Notes: a model not told the origin generated them from the sequence alone. A stretch of 64,000 nt of DNA from CAVVXX01 sp963707975 (GCA_963707975.1 OY970177.1:558001-622000); one strand, 5' to 3'. Counted from the first letter of the stretch, positions 35,739 to 44,807 are shown. Made by a program: numbers and translations.

Positions 35739-38135
35739 ATGAGCACGGCAAAGCGGAGCTATGGCGTTTATCAGCCCCGGTCACGCGCGGGCGCGATCGG
35801 CGACGCGATGGCCAATTTGCGCGACGGCGCCATGCATCTGCTTCACGACACGCTTCTGCGCTTCGTCGGCATGATGATGCTTGCTTTTGTCATTCTCGCT
35901 TTGCTGGCGTTGGCGAGTTTTGACGCGGGCGACCCCAGCCTTAACGAGGCAACAGGCCGCGCCGCCAACAACTGGCTGGGCCAGCCCGGCGCCTTTGGCG
36001 CGGACCTGATGCTGGAGGCATTCGGCGTGGGCGTGCTCGCGCTCATTCTACCTTTGGGCGTATGGGGATGGCGGTTCGCTACCGGGGGCAGCATTGAAAA
36101 GTTTCGCTGGCGCCTCATCGCGCTTGTGCTCGGCACTATTTTCCTTGCGGCAGCATTTGGCGGCTTGCCTTCCGTAGGCCAATTACCGGCAGGCGCGGGC
36201 GGCGTGCTTGGCCAAATTGCGTTTGTGTTTAACGGGAAAGTGGCAAGCGCCTTCGCGCTCCCCTGGCTCGCTTACGTCATTCCCGCCATCTTCGCCTCGT
36301 TCGGATTGACGCTTGCCTGGATCGCGGCAGGCATCCAGCTGGAATTCGCGTTTCGCGCGATGAAAAAAGTTGCGGTGTTCTCCGCCCGGTCGGGCCGCGC
36401 TATCGCGGCCATTCCGTTTTGGCGCCCGAGAGCACGGTTCGCAGCGGAAGATCACGACGAATTCGAGGAAGCGGACGAGGACGCCGACGATTCGATGTTT
36501 GGCATCAGCCCCGAACCGTTGACACCACGCGATATGTCAAGAACCGGGCGCGTGCAGAGAGCGGACGAAAAAAAGCGCAAGGCCAAGCCGAAAAGCGACC
36601 GCCAGCCCGCGCTTAATCTGGCCGCGGGCGAATATCAGCTGCCGCCGCTGGGTTTTCTCAACGAGCCGCCCGTCGAAATCACGGCGCCTACATTTTCCGA
36701 CGATGCGCTCGAGGAAAATGCGCGCCTCCTGGAAACCGTGCTGACCGATTTCGGCGTGCGTGGACGTATTGTGGCGGTGCGCCCAGGTCCCGTGGTGACA
36801 CTGTACGAACTGGAACCGGCGGCAGGCGTGAAATCATCGCGCGTGGTCAGTCTGTCGGACGACATTGCGCGCTCGATGAGCGCGGTGGCCGCGCGCGTAG
36901 CGGTCATTCCGGGACGCAATGTCATCGGCATCGAGCTGCCCAATGGCAAGCGCGAAACGGTTTATCTGCGCGAGCTTTTGGCCGCGCCCGAATACGAGAA
37001 ATCGCGCGCGCCGCTGACGCTCGCTTTAGGCAAGACCATTGGCGGCGAGGCGGTGATGGCCGATCTCGCCAAGATGCCGCATTTGTTGATCGCGGGCACC
37101 ACAGGTTCGGGCAAGTCGGTGGCGCTCAATACCATGATCCTGTCGCTGCTCTATCGCATGCCGCCAGCGCAGTGCCGCATGATCCTGATTGACCCCAAGA
37201 TGCTCGAACTGTCGGTCTATGAAGGCATTCCGCATCTGCTGACGCCGGTGGTGATCGATCCGCGCAAGGCCATTGTCGCGCTCAAATGGGCAGTGCGCGA
37301 AATGGAAAGCCGCTACACCAAAATGGCGAAAATTGGCGTGCGCGGCGTGGAGGCCTTCAACGAACGCATCGCGCGTGCGCGCGACAAAGGCGAGGTGCTG
37401 AAGCGCACCGTGCAAACGGGCTTCGACCACGAAACCGGCAAGCCGATTTTCGAGGATGAGATTCTTGAGCTTGAACTGATGCCCTACATTGTCGTCGTGG
37501 TGGACGAGATGGCGGATTTGATGATGATTTCCGGCAAGGAGATCGAAGGCGCGGTGCAGCGCCTCGCGCAAATGGCGCGCGCAGCCGGCATTCATCTGAT
37601 CGCAGCGACACAGCGGCCCTCCGTCGATGTCATTACCGGCACGATCAAGGCAAACTTCCCCACCCGCATCAGTTTCCAGGTCACATCAAAGATCGACAGT
37701 CGCACCATTCTGGGCGAACAGGGCGCAGAGCAGCTGCTGGGCCAGGGCGACATGCTTTACATGATGGCGGGCGGACGCATCCGCCGCGTGCACGGACCTT
37801 TCGTCACCGACAGCGAAGTCGAAGAAGTGGTGCGCTTCCTGAAGACGCAAGGAAGGCCAGAATATCTCGACGCCGTTACCGAGGAGCCGGAAGAGGATGA
37901 AGACGATCCTTACGGGCTTTACAATGGCGAATCCGGCGATGAGCTTTACGACAAGGCAATCGCCGTGGTGGCGCGCGACCGTAAGGTTTCGACAAGCTAT
38001 ATCCAGCGCCGCCTGCAGATTGGCTATAACCGTGCCGCGAGCCTGATCGAACGCATGGAGGAGGATGGCATGATCTCCAAGCCCAACCACCAAGGCCGCC
38101 GTGAGATCCTGCTGCCCGAACGTGGCGAGGATTAA
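35739..38135 (+). CDS. ftsK: DNA translocase FtsK
   Basis: Membrane-anchored motor at the septum that pumps chromosome DNA and activates XerCD at dif. From the ATG at 35739 (GGAAAGTGGGC before it) the product has 798 residues: about four membrane segments in the first 200, an acidic/charged linker (EEADEDADDSMFG, KKRKAKPKSDR), the ATPase core with Walker A IAGTTGSGKSVALN and YIVVVVDEMADLMM, and a C-terminal winged-helix gamma domain (DKAIAVVARDRKVSTSYIQRRLQIGYNRAASLIERME) that reads KOPS sites. The linker is short compared with E. coli FtsK, as in other alphaproteobacteria. No anomalies. Confidence 0.96.
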   Translation: MSTAKRSYGVYQPRSRAGAIGDAMANLRDGAMHLLHDTLLRFVGMMMLAFVILALLALASFDAGDPSLNEATGRAANNWLGQPGAFGADLMLEAFGVGVLALILPLGVWGWRFATGGSIEKFRWRLIALVLGTIFLAAAFGGLPSVGQLPAGAGGVLGQIAFVFNGKVASAFALPWLAYVIPAIFASFGLTLAWIAAGIQLEFAFRAMKKVAVFSARSGRAIAAIPFWRPRARFAAEDHDEFEEADEDADDSMFGISPEPLTPRDMSRTGRVQRADEKKRKAKPKSDRQPALNLAAGEYQLPPLGFLNEPPVEITAPTFSDDALEENARLLETVLTDFGVRGRIVAVRPGPVVTLYELEPAAGVKSSRVVSLSDDIARSMSAVAARVAVIPGRNVIGIELPNGKRETVYLRELLAAPEYEKSRAPLTLALGKTIGGEAVMADLAKMPHLLIAGTTGSGKSVALNTMILSLLYRMPPAQCRMILIDPKMLELSVYEGIPHLLTPVVIDPRKAIVALKWAVREMESRYTKMAKIGVRGVEAFNERIARARDKGEVLKRTVQTGFDHETGKPIFEDEILELELMPYIVVVVDEMADLMMISGKEIEGAVQRLAQMARAAGIHLIAATQRPSVDVITGTIKANFPTRISFQVTSKIDSRTILGEQGAEQLLGQGDMLYMMAGGRIRRVHGPFVTDSEVEEVVRFLKTQGRPEYLDAVTEEPEEDEDDPYGLYNGESGDELYDKAIAVVARDRKVSTSYIQRRLQIGYNRAASLIERMEEDGMISKPNHQGRREILLPERGED

Positions 38136-38198
38136 GCCCTAATTTCGCTACAATGAGCGCCTGTAGATTGGACGCTTGAGCGGTTTTCCGAGGGGACA

Positions 38199-38618
38199 AT
38201 GAGCTATATCGACAGATCGTTGGGCGAAGGCGAACGCGTGGTTGCGCGCGCCCATTTTCACTGGCTGTATCAATTGGGCGCCGTGCTGGCGCTGGTCGTG
38301 TTGGGCTGGATCCTGATTGGCATCGTTATTTTCATCCGCATGACAATTCGTTATCACACCACAGAGATCGGCATCACCACGCACCGCTTCATCCTGAAGA
38401 CCGGGCTGTTCACTTTGCACACGCAGGAAATGGCGCTGCAGAACATCGAGGGCGTCAAAGTGAACCAAAGCGTCCTGGGCCGTATCTTCAATTATGGGGA
38501 ACTCAGAATAGAAGGCACGGGCGTGGACGCCATCGAGTTCCCGAAGATGATCGCCGATCCCGTCACCTTCCGGCGGGCCATCGAGTCCGCGAAAGAAGGC
38601 AATGTGAGGCAGCCTTAA
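38199..38618 (+). CDS. Bacterial PH-domain (YdbS-like) membrane protein
   Basis: Small membrane protein of 139 residues with two close membrane helices near the N-terminus (LGAVLALVVLGWILIGIVIFI) followed by a single bPH2 domain: TTEIGITTHRFILKTGLFTLHTQEMALQNIEGVKVNQSVLGRIFNYGELRIEGTG. Function of the family is not settled. Shortly downstream of ftsK (63 bp) and possibly co-transcribed. GAGGGGACA precedes the ATG. Confidence 0.88.
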   Translation: MSYIDRSLGEGERVVARAHFHWLYQLGAVLALVVLGWILIGIVIFIRMTIRYHTTEIGITTHRFILKTGLFTLHTQEMALQNIEGVKVNQSVLGRIFNYGELRIEGTGVDAIEFPKMIADPVTFRRAIESAKEGNVRQP

Positions 38619-38715
38619 TGCGGCTACGCGGCGGAATGCCGCATAACTGCTAACCATATGATTCTACCCTTTATTTCCTTCGTTTATGCTTCCTGTTGAG
38701 GGTCGCCTGCTTTCG

Positions 38716-38744
38716 TTGACAGGGGGGCATGCCCCCCATATTTT
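38716..38744 (+). promoter_or_regulatory. Likely sigma-70 promoter of etfBA with palindromic spacer
   Basis: A consensus -35 TTGACA (38716-38721), a spacer of exactly 17 bp, and a -10 TATTTT (38739-38744; four of six consensus). Almost all of the spacer is a perfect 16-base palindrome, GGGGGGCATGCCCCCC (38722-38737). Predicted transcription start about 38751, inside a second palindrome. It is 75 bp upstream of the etfB start. Confidence 0.7.
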
Positions 38745-38759
38745 GTGCACTGCACAAAA
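38741..38759. promoter_or_regulatory. Operator-like palindrome at the etfBA start site
   Basis: Perfect inverted repeat with nine-base arms around one central base: TTTTGTGCA-C-TGCACAAAA. It overlaps the -10 box and the predicted transcription start, the classic place for a repressor. The protein that binds it is unknown. Confidence 0.6.
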
Positions 38760-38818
38760 AGGCGCTGGGCAGCTAGAACCGCGGTGAAACCCGCGCCAAT
38801 GGGGAAGATTTTCGCTCG

Positions 38819-39568
38819 ATGAAAGTCCTCGTTCCCGTGAAGCGGGTGATCGACTTCAATGTCAAGGTTCGTGTTCGGGCGGACAAGACAGGCGTGGACC
38901 TCGCCAACGTGAAGATGTCGATGAACCCCTTCGACGAGATCGCGGTCGAGGAAGCCATCCGGCTCAAGGAAAGGGGCAAGGTGACGGAAATCGTGGCGCT
39001 TTCCATCGGGCCCGCCCAGGCACAGGAGACTATCCGCACCGCGCTAGCCATGGGCGCCGATCGCGGACTGCTGATCAGGACTGAGGGCGAGGTCGAGCCG
39101 TTGGTGGTGGCGAAATTGCTTGAGGCCGTGTGCGAGGCAGAGAAGCCCGGCCTCGTCATCTTGGGCAAGCAAGCGATCGACGACGATTGTAATCAGACTG
39201 GTCAGATGCTGGCAGCCCTCCTTGGCTGGTCGCAAGGCACCTTTGCTTCGAAAATGGAATTGGGCGGGGCCAGCGTAAAAGTAACGCGCGAAGTGGATGG
39301 CGGCTTGCAGACAGTCGAGCTGAAGCTTCCTGCCATCATTACTACCGATCTTCGCTTGAACGAGCCGCGTTATGCTTCGCTGCCCAATATCATGAAAGCC
39401 AAAAAGAAACCCATCGACGAAAAAACCCCGGCAGATTTTGGCGTGGACGTCACGCCACGCCTTAAAGTGTTGCAAGTTAACGAGCCCGCCAAACGCCAGG
39501 CCGGCGTGAAAGTGAAATCGGTGGCGGAATTGGTTGAGAAACTTGTCGAAGCAGGTGTGCTCAGATGA
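38819..39568 (+). CDS. etfB: Electron transfer flavoprotein subunit beta
   Basis: Beta subunit of the FAD/AMP-containing electron carrier that takes electrons from acyl-CoA dehydrogenases and passes them to ETF-ubiquinone oxidoreductase. The 249-residue product starts MKVLVPVKRVIDFNVKVRVRADKTGVD, has VKMSMNPFDEIAVEEAIRLKE, the recognition-loop region and LILGKQAIDDDCNQTGQMLAALLGWSQGTFAS, all diagnostic. It overlaps etfA by four bases (ATGA). The gene has a strong, palindrome-bearing promoter upstream. Confidence 0.97.
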   Translation: MKVLVPVKRVIDFNVKVRVRADKTGVDLANVKMSMNPFDEIAVEEAIRLKERGKVTEIVALSIGPAQAQETIRTALAMGADRGLLIRTEGEVEPLVVAKLLEAVCEAEKPGLVILGKQAIDDDCNQTGQMLAALLGWSQGTFASKMELGGASVKVTREVDGGLQTVELKLPAIITTDLRLNEPRYASLPNIMKAKKKPIDEKTPADFGVDVTPRLKVLQVNEPAKRQAGVKVKSVAELVEKLVEAGVLR

Positions 39569-40518
39569 CATCCCTCGTCGTCGCCGAGCATGATAATAAA
39601 ACGCTCAAGGATGCGACGGCGAAGACCGTTATGGCGGCGACCCAAATCAGCGCGCCGGTTCATATTCTCGTTGCGGGAGAGAATTGCGCAAACGTGGCGC
39701 AGGCTGCGGCAAAACTTGCGGGCGTGGAAAAAGTATTGCTCGTCGACAATGCGATTTATGCTCATGACCTTGCCGAGCCGCTGGCCGAACTCATTCTTAC
39801 ACTTGCTGGTAAATACGACGCCATTCTCGCCCCTGCGACCACTTTTGGCAAAAACGTGTTGCCGCGCGTGGCGGCTAAGCTCGACGTGCCACAGGTTTCG
39901 GAAATTCTCGGCATCGATGCGCCGGACACCTTCCGCCGCCCGATCTATGCTGGCAATGCAATTGCGACCGTGAAGGCGGGCGGCTTCAAGAAAGTCGTCA
40001 CGGTACGTGCGACCGCGTTCAAGCCGGCGGCAGAAACGGGCAGCGCGGCAATCGAAAAGGTCGCGGCGGCGGCAGACCCCGGACTGTCCACTTTTGTCGG
40101 CGAGGAACTTTCCAAATCGGAACGGCCCGAGCTCACCTCGGCCAAGATCATCATTTCCGGCGGGCGCGGCCTGCAATCGGGCGAGAATTTCCATATGCTG
40201 GACAAAATCGCCGACAAGCTGCACGCAGCCGTAGGCGCCAGCCGTGCAGCGGTGGACGCGGGCTTCGTGCCCAATGATTATCAGGTCGGCCAAACCGGCA
40301 AGGTGGTGGCGCCCGAGCTTTACATCGCGGTCGGTATTTCTGGGGCCATCCAGCATCTCGCCGGCATGAAGGATTCCAAGATCATCGTCGCCATCAACAA
40401 GGACGAGGAAGCCCCCATTTTCCAGGTGGCCGACTACGGCCTGGTGGCGGACCTTTTCAAGGCCATTCCGGAACTCGAACAGGAACTCACCAAGCGGGGC
40501 TATAAGAGAAAGGCGTAG
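39565..40518 (+). CDS. etfA: Electron transfer flavoprotein subunit alpha
   Basis: FAD-binding alpha subunit of ETF, partner of EtfB. The 317-residue product has the N-terminal alpha/beta domain (SLVVAEHDNKTLKDATAKTVMAATQI) and the C-terminal FAD site GGRGLQSGENFHMLDKIADKLHAAVGASRAAVDAGFVPNDYQVGQTGKVVAPELYIAVGISGAIQHLAGM followed by INKDEEAPIFQVADYGLV. Length normal. It overlaps etfB by four bases and is followed 10 bases later by the 3-hydroxyacyl-CoA dehydrogenase gene, making a beta-oxidation/acyl-CoA oxidation operon. Confidence 0.97.
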   Translation: MTSLVVAEHDNKTLKDATAKTVMAATQISAPVHILVAGENCANVAQAAAKLAGVEKVLLVDNAIYAHDLAEPLAELILTLAGKYDAILAPATTFGKNVLPRVAAKLDVPQVSEILGIDAPDTFRRPIYAGNAIATVKAGGFKKVVTVRATAFKPAAETGSAAIEKVAAAADPGLSTFVGEELSKSERPELTSAKIIISGGRGLQSGENFHMLDKIADKLHAAVGASRAAVDAGFVPNDYQVGQTGKVVAPELYIAVGISGAIQHLAGMKDSKIIVAINKDEEAPIFQVADYGLVADLFKAIPELEQELTKRGYKRKA

Positions 40519-40528
40519 GGTAGGTAAA

Positions 40529-41452
40529 ATGACAGTCACAGAGATGGTACGTCCGACTAAGGACAGCAAGGCAGCGATGAAGATCGAGCGCATTGGCGTC
40601 GTCGGCGCCGGCCAAATGGGCAACGGCATCGCGCATGTGTGTGCGCTGGCGGGTTATGATGTGATGCTCGAGGATCTGAATCGCGACGCGCTCGACAAGG
40701 CGCGCAAGACGATTGAGAAAAACCTTCGACGGCAGGTGAGCCGCGGGCTGATCAAGGACAAGGATGCCGAAACGGCGCTTGCCCGCATCAAGACGACGCT
40801 CAGTATCGATGACCTCAAAGATTGTGATCTCGTCATCGAAGCCGCAACAGAGAACGAGGGCGTGAAGCGCAAGATTTTTCAGGATTTGTGCAAGCATCTC
40901 AAGAAAGACGCGATGATCGCCAGCAACACCTCGTCCATCTCGATCACGCGTCTGGCGGCTTCCACCGACCGGCCTGAGCGTTTCATCGGGCTGCATTTCA
41001 TGAACCCAGTGCCGGTGATGGAGCTGGTCGAGGTCATCCGCGGCATCGCCACCCAGGACGAAACCTTTGCCGCCACGATGGAGCTGGTGAAACGGCTCGG
41101 CAAAAAGTCGGCGAATGCGGAAGATTTCCCGGCCTTCATCGTCAACCGTATCTTGCAGCCGATGATCAACGAGGCGGTTTACACTCTCTATGAAGGTGTC
41201 GGTTCCGTCGAGGCGATCGACACGGCGATGAAATTGGGTGCCCATCATCCGATGGGGCCGCTGCAGCTCGCCGATTTCATCGGGCTCGATACCTGCCTCG
41301 CGGTAATGCAGGTGTTGTATGAGGGGCTGGCCGATTCCAAATACCGTCCCTGCCCGCTGCTGGTGAAATATGTCGAGGCGGGCTGGCTTGGCCAGAAAGC
41401 GGGCCGCGGCTTCTACGATTATCGCGGCGAGGTGCCGGTGCCGACGCGTTGA
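40529..41452 (+). CDS. 3-hydroxybutyryl-CoA dehydrogenase
   Basis: NAD-dependent oxidation of 3-hydroxyacyl-CoA (short chain) to acetoacetyl-CoA. The 307-residue product has the Rossmann motif GVVGAGQMGNGIAHVCALAGYDV, SNTSSISITRLAASTDRPERFIGLHFMNPVPVMELVEVIRG with the catalytic His, and NRILQPMINEAVYTLYEGVGSVEAIDTAMKLGAHHPMGPLQLADFIGLDTC. Two starts are possible: 40529 (AGGGTAGG before it) or the ATG at 40577, where most family members begin. Co-transcribed with etfBA. Its last 34 bases overlap the convergent tlpA gene, which is unusual but the two products both look complete. Confidence 0.94.
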   Translation: MTVTEMVRPTKDSKAAMKIERIGVVGAGQMGNGIAHVCALAGYDVMLEDLNRDALDKARKTIEKNLRRQVSRGLIKDKDAETALARIKTTLSIDDLKDCDLVIEAATENEGVKRKIFQDLCKHLKKDAMIASNTSSISITRLAASTDRPERFIGLHFMNPVPVMELVEVIRGIATQDETFAATMELVKRLGKKSANAEDFPAFIVNRILQPMINEAVYTLYEGVGSVEAIDTAMKLGAHHPMGPLQLADFIGLDTCLAVMQVLYEGLADSKYRPCPLLVKYVEAGWLGQKAGRGFYDYRGEVPVPTR

Positions 41453-42054
41453 TCGCCAGGCGCTATCAATTTTTTCAAATAACCGATTGCATCCGGGCCA
41501 TCCCATTGCTCGGGCCCGAAGGCGCGCGCGATTTCATGGCCATTGGGATCAATGATCACGGTAAGCGGCAGGCCATAGGCCTTGAAGGCGCGCATCAAGG
41601 TGAGATCCCGGTCGACATAGGCAGTGAGATCCTGCGCGCCATGCGCGCGCAAAAATTCCAGAACCTCGGGGGGTTCATTCTGCTCTAGATCGACGGCCAC
41701 GATGGCAATGCGATCGCTCGGCAACTTGGCCTGCGCGCGCGCCAGCGCAGGCAGTTCATTGACGCAGGGCGGGCACCATTTCGCCCACATATTGAGCAGC
41801 ACGTAGCGCCCGCGAAAATCCGCGAGCCGCACGCTTCGCCCTTCGCCATCGGTGAAGCTGGCGTCCGGCACGGCGGGGCTGCCAGCCGTGAGCTGGAGCT
41901 TGGTCAGAGTCGCGGGCAACGCGGCGGAAGAAAGCGTGCCCGGTTCCGGCGCGGTAACCGTGTTGCCGCCAATGCCGTGCAAGGCAAAAAAGGCGAGAGC
42001 CGCCGCCGCCGCAAGGGCTGCAAGGATTGCCAATAGCTTCGGGCGCGTCTCCAT
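41419..42054 (-). CDS. tlpA: TlpA-like thioredoxin-fold membrane protein
   Basis: Membrane-anchored, periplasm-facing thiol-disulfide reductase; TlpA proteins supply electrons for cytochrome oxidase and cytochrome c maturation. From the ATG at 42054 the product has 211 residues: an N-terminal anchor (KLLAILAALAAAAALAFFALHGIG), a linker, and a thioredoxin domain (FRGRYVLLNMWAKWCPPCVNELPALARAQ) with the active site CPPC and the cis-Pro loop region YGLPLTVIID. The open frame continues upstream to 42270, but that stretch overlaps the small lipoprotein gene on the other strand, so the shorter start is preferred. Convergent with the dehydrogenase gene. Confidence 0.9.
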   Translation of the reverse strand: METRPKLLAILAALAAAAALAFFALHGIGGNTVTAPEPGTLSSAALPATLTKLQLTAGSPAVPDASFTDGEGRSVRLADFRGRYVLLNMWAKWCPPCVNELPALARAQAKLPSDRIAIVAVDLEQNEPPEVLEFLRAHGAQDLTAYVDRDLTLMRAFKAYGLPLTVIIDPNGHEIARAFGPEQWDGPDAIGYLKKLIAPGDQRVGTGTSPR

Positions 42055-42115
42055 CGGCCCAGAATACATGACCGCGGGCAAAATGTGAGGTAGAGTTCTA
42101 GCGGAAGAGGCGCCC

Positions 42116-42265
42116 ATGCTGTTGCGCGTTTTGCTAATTACCGCCGTGTCGCTGGGATTATTAGCCTGCGGCGTCAAGTCCGATCTCGACATTCCGCCTG
42201 GCGCAGAAAAAGCGCAAAAAGGCACGCCCGATCCTTCCAAGCCGCCGAAGCCGATCGGCACATAA
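42116..42265 (+). CDS. Small LptM-like lipoprotein
   Basis: 49-residue predicted lipoprotein MLLRVLLITAVSLGLLACGVKSDL..., with a lipobox LLACG (Cys18), an acidic short linker and a Pro/Lys tail PSKPPKPIGT. GGAAGAGG lies six bases before the ATG. Small lipoproteins of this kind (LptM/YifL, stabilising the LptD outer-membrane translocon) sit next to lysA in proteobacteria and, in alphaproteobacteria, between argH and lysA. Here neither argH nor lysA flanks it. Gene call by signal, ribosome site and context. Confidence 0.75.
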   Translation: MLLRVLLITAVSLGLLACGVKSDLDIPPGAEKAQKGTPDPSKPPKPIGT

Positions 42266-42383
42266 ACCATTTTCTGCGTTGGGCGATACGCATGTCAGCG
42301 CGGGATCGTGACTTGCCGCTGGCAAGACCCAATGGTCTTATGGTTTAGGTGTGTGCGGCACCGGCTGATATATGAGGCGCTGA

Positions 42384-44807
42384 TTGCGCTTGCTCGACTT
42401 CAACACTGGCTCGCCTGAGGGCGCCGCCGATAACCGGCGGGCGCAGCGTTTCATCCTGCTCGCGGGCTATGCCCTGTTATGGGAGCGCCTGTGGTCGCGG
42501 ATGTGGCCCGCCGCGGGCTTTATCGGCGTTTATGCGATCGTGGCGTTGCTAGGCCTGTTCCCCGAAATGCCGAGCGTGCTGCACGCTTGCCTGCTGGTGG
42601 CGCTGTTTGGCGCGGCCAGCATCATGCTGGCGCTGAGGTTTTTCGATTTTCATCTACCAAGTTGGGAAGACGCGGCAAGGCGCGTGGAACGCGACAGCAG
42701 GCTTGCTCATCGGCCGCTCACCGAAAGCGCGGACATTCTGGCAGCAGGCGCAGGCGACCCGCTCACCGAAAGCCTGTGGCGCGCCCATATGCTTTGGCTG
42801 ATTGCCTCAGCCAAGTGTTTGCGGCTGACTTTGCCACACCCCGGCCTGCAACGGCGCGATCCGCGTGGCGTACGGTTTATTATTCTTGCAGGTCTCGTTG
42901 TTGCGCTCGTGCTGTCCGGTCCTGCATGGAGGCAACGCCTCATCACTGGGCTTTCGCCTGCGGATAACAAAGTCGCGGCCGCCATCGCGCTTAATGTGTG
43001 GCTTTCTCCGCCTGCTTATACTGGCGAGCCGCCACATGCCATCGGCCAGGAGCCGACCGGACGCAGAGAGGGGGGCGCCATCATAGCGCCGCAGGGAAGT
43101 ATACTGCTCATGCGCATTCGCGGCGCCGACTTTGCGCCAGACCTAAGCATCTATCCCGGCCAGAATGAAAAATCGTCCACCTTCACCCAGGCCGATACCG
43201 GTTACGAAGCAAAACTCACGCTAAAAAGCGACGAACACATCAGCGTGCGTGAAGGCGGCTGGACGCTCGGCGATTGGCGCTTCGCTATTGTGCCGGACAA
43301 GCCACCTTCGATTGCCTTTACCCAGCCGCCGGGTATAGGCGAGCACGACACGCTAAAACTTGCTTTCAAGGCTAGCGACGACTATGGCGTGACGCACGCG
43401 GAAGCTCGCATTTCGCTTACGGACGCTGAAGGCGAACAAACCTTCTCGCCGGTTGTGAAGGGACTGGGGCCGCTCATAGCCGAATTGCCGCTGCCGCCGC
43501 AAACCAAGCAGTTTTCCGAGACAGTCTTGCGGGATCTGACCGCGCATCCTTACGCCGGCATGAAGGTTGTCATCCGCCTTGCCGCCACGGACGCCGCAGG
43601 ACAAACCGGAATGAGCGGGCCTCAGGTGATAACGCTGCCGGAGCGTCTCTTCACCAATCCGCTGGCGCGCGCGCTGATAGAGCAGCGCAGGGTGCTCGCT
43701 TCCGGTGCATCGAATGCGAAAATCCACGCCATGGCGGTCATCAATGCCCTCAGCATCGGGCCCGAACGTTTCTACAAGGATGATTACTCGACCTTCCTTG
43801 CATTGCGTGCGCTCTATTGGCAGCTGAGTGGCATCAAGGACGACAAGGACACGCTCGCCGCAATGAACTTCATGTGGGACATGGCGCTTGCGCTTGAGGA
43901 AGGCAATGTGGCGAGCGCCGCCGAGGCGTTAAGAAACGCGCAACAAGCGCTGATGGACGCGCTTCAGCGCGGCGCATCGGATGACGAGATTTCCGCGCTC
44001 ATGCAGAAGCTGCGCGAGGCGCTGGGGCGTTATCTGCAATCACTTGCTCAGAACAGCACGCCGCAAGGCACGCCACCGCCAAACACGACAATGTTGAAGC
44101 CGCAAGACCTCGAGCAAATCCTGAAGGCTATCGAGGATCTTGCGCGCACGGGCGCGCGCGATTCCGCCGAACAGTTGCTGCAGGGCCTGGCGCAACTGCT
44201 CCAGAACCTGCACGTCACGCAATCCACGCAGCCGTCGGAAGGCGACAAGGCTGCGAGCCAGGCCGTACAGGGCTTAAGCGATCTCATGGGTCAGCAGCGT
44301 GAGTTGCTTGATCGCACCTTCCGCAACGAGCAGGGACAGGGCAAACAGGACAACAATGGCCTGGCTAACGATCAGAAGGGTTTGAAGGACAAGCTCGGCA
44401 AGATCATCGAAGGTCTGGGGCAGAAAGGCGTGACCGCGCCTAAAAATCTGGGGCGCGCAGGCACGGAAATGGAAAATTCGCAGCAGGGTCTGAAACAAAA
44501 CCAGCTAGGCGATGCCGAACATGCGCAGCAGAACGCGCTCGAACAATTGCGCAAGGGCGCAGAAGACCTTGCCAAGCAATTGATGCCGCAATCGGGCATG
44601 AACGGCCAAGAGGGCGATAACGAAGATCCGCTCGGGCGGCAGAGCGGCGCGACGGGGCCGCAATTCGGCAGTTCGGTGAAAGTGCCACAAGAATCGGATC
44701 TACAGCGCGCGCGTGAAATTCTGCAAGAGCTGCGCAAGCGCGCCGCCGAACGCAATCGGCCCAAAGAAGAGCTCGATTATATCGACAGGCTGTTGAAGCG
44801 GTTCTAG
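42384..44807 (+). CDS. TIGR02302/DUF4175-family membrane protein
   Basis: Large envelope protein of unknown function restricted to alphaproteobacteria. The 807-residue product begins at a TTG (GAGGCGCTGA before it), has three membrane segments (about 48-65, 70-85, 165-185), a periplasmic part with beta-rich Ig-like stretches (IALNVWLSPPAYTGEP; SDDYGVTHAEARISLTDAEG), a helical domain and a Gln/Asn/Gly-rich C-terminal region (DRTFRNEQGQGKQDNNGLANDQKGLKDKLGKI; HAQQNALEQLRKGAEDLAKQLM) ending ELRKRAAERNRPKEELDYIDRLLKRF. This matches the family. Tail-to-tail overlap of four bases with the hpt-like gene. Confidence 0.9.
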   Translation: MRLLDFNTGSPEGAADNRRAQRFILLAGYALLWERLWSRMWPAAGFIGVYAIVALLGLFPEMPSVLHACLLVALFGAASIMLALRFFDFHLPSWEDAARRVERDSRLAHRPLTESADILAAGAGDPLTESLWRAHMLWLIASAKCLRLTLPHPGLQRRDPRGVRFIILAGLVVALVLSGPAWRQRLITGLSPADNKVAAAIALNVWLSPPAYTGEPPHAIGQEPTGRREGGAIIAPQGSILLMRIRGADFAPDLSIYPGQNEKSSTFTQADTGYEAKLTLKSDEHISVREGGWTLGDWRFAIVPDKPPSIAFTQPPGIGEHDTLKLAFKASDDYGVTHAEARISLTDAEGEQTFSPVVKGLGPLIAELPLPPQTKQFSETVLRDLTAHPYAGMKVVIRLAATDAAGQTGMSGPQVITLPERLFTNPLARALIEQRRVLASGASNAKIHAMAVINALSIGPERFYKDDYSTFLALRALYWQLSGIKDDKDTLAAMNFMWDMALALEEGNVASAAEALRNAQQALMDALQRGASDDEISALMQKLREALGRYLQSLAQNSTPQGTPPPNTTMLKPQDLEQILKAIEDLARTGARDSAEQLLQGLAQLLQNLHVTQSTQPSEGDKAASQAVQGLSDLMGQQRELLDRTFRNEQGQGKQDNNGLANDQKGLKDKLGKIIEGLGQKGVTAPKNLGRAGTEMENSQQGLKQNQLGDAEHAQQNALEQLRKGAEDLAKQLMPQSGMNGQEGDNEDPLGRQSGATGPQFGSSVKVPQESDLQRAREILQELRKRAAERNRPKEELDYIDRLLKRF

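Noticed and set aside
39370..40629. 419-codon antisense frame over etfA
   Set aside because: etfA is clearly coding on the plus strand; the antisense frame results from high GC and codon bias.
42055..42270. Longer N-terminus for TlpA
   Set aside because: The extension overlaps the small lipoprotein gene on the other strand and lies before a good membrane anchor; no ribosome site supports it.
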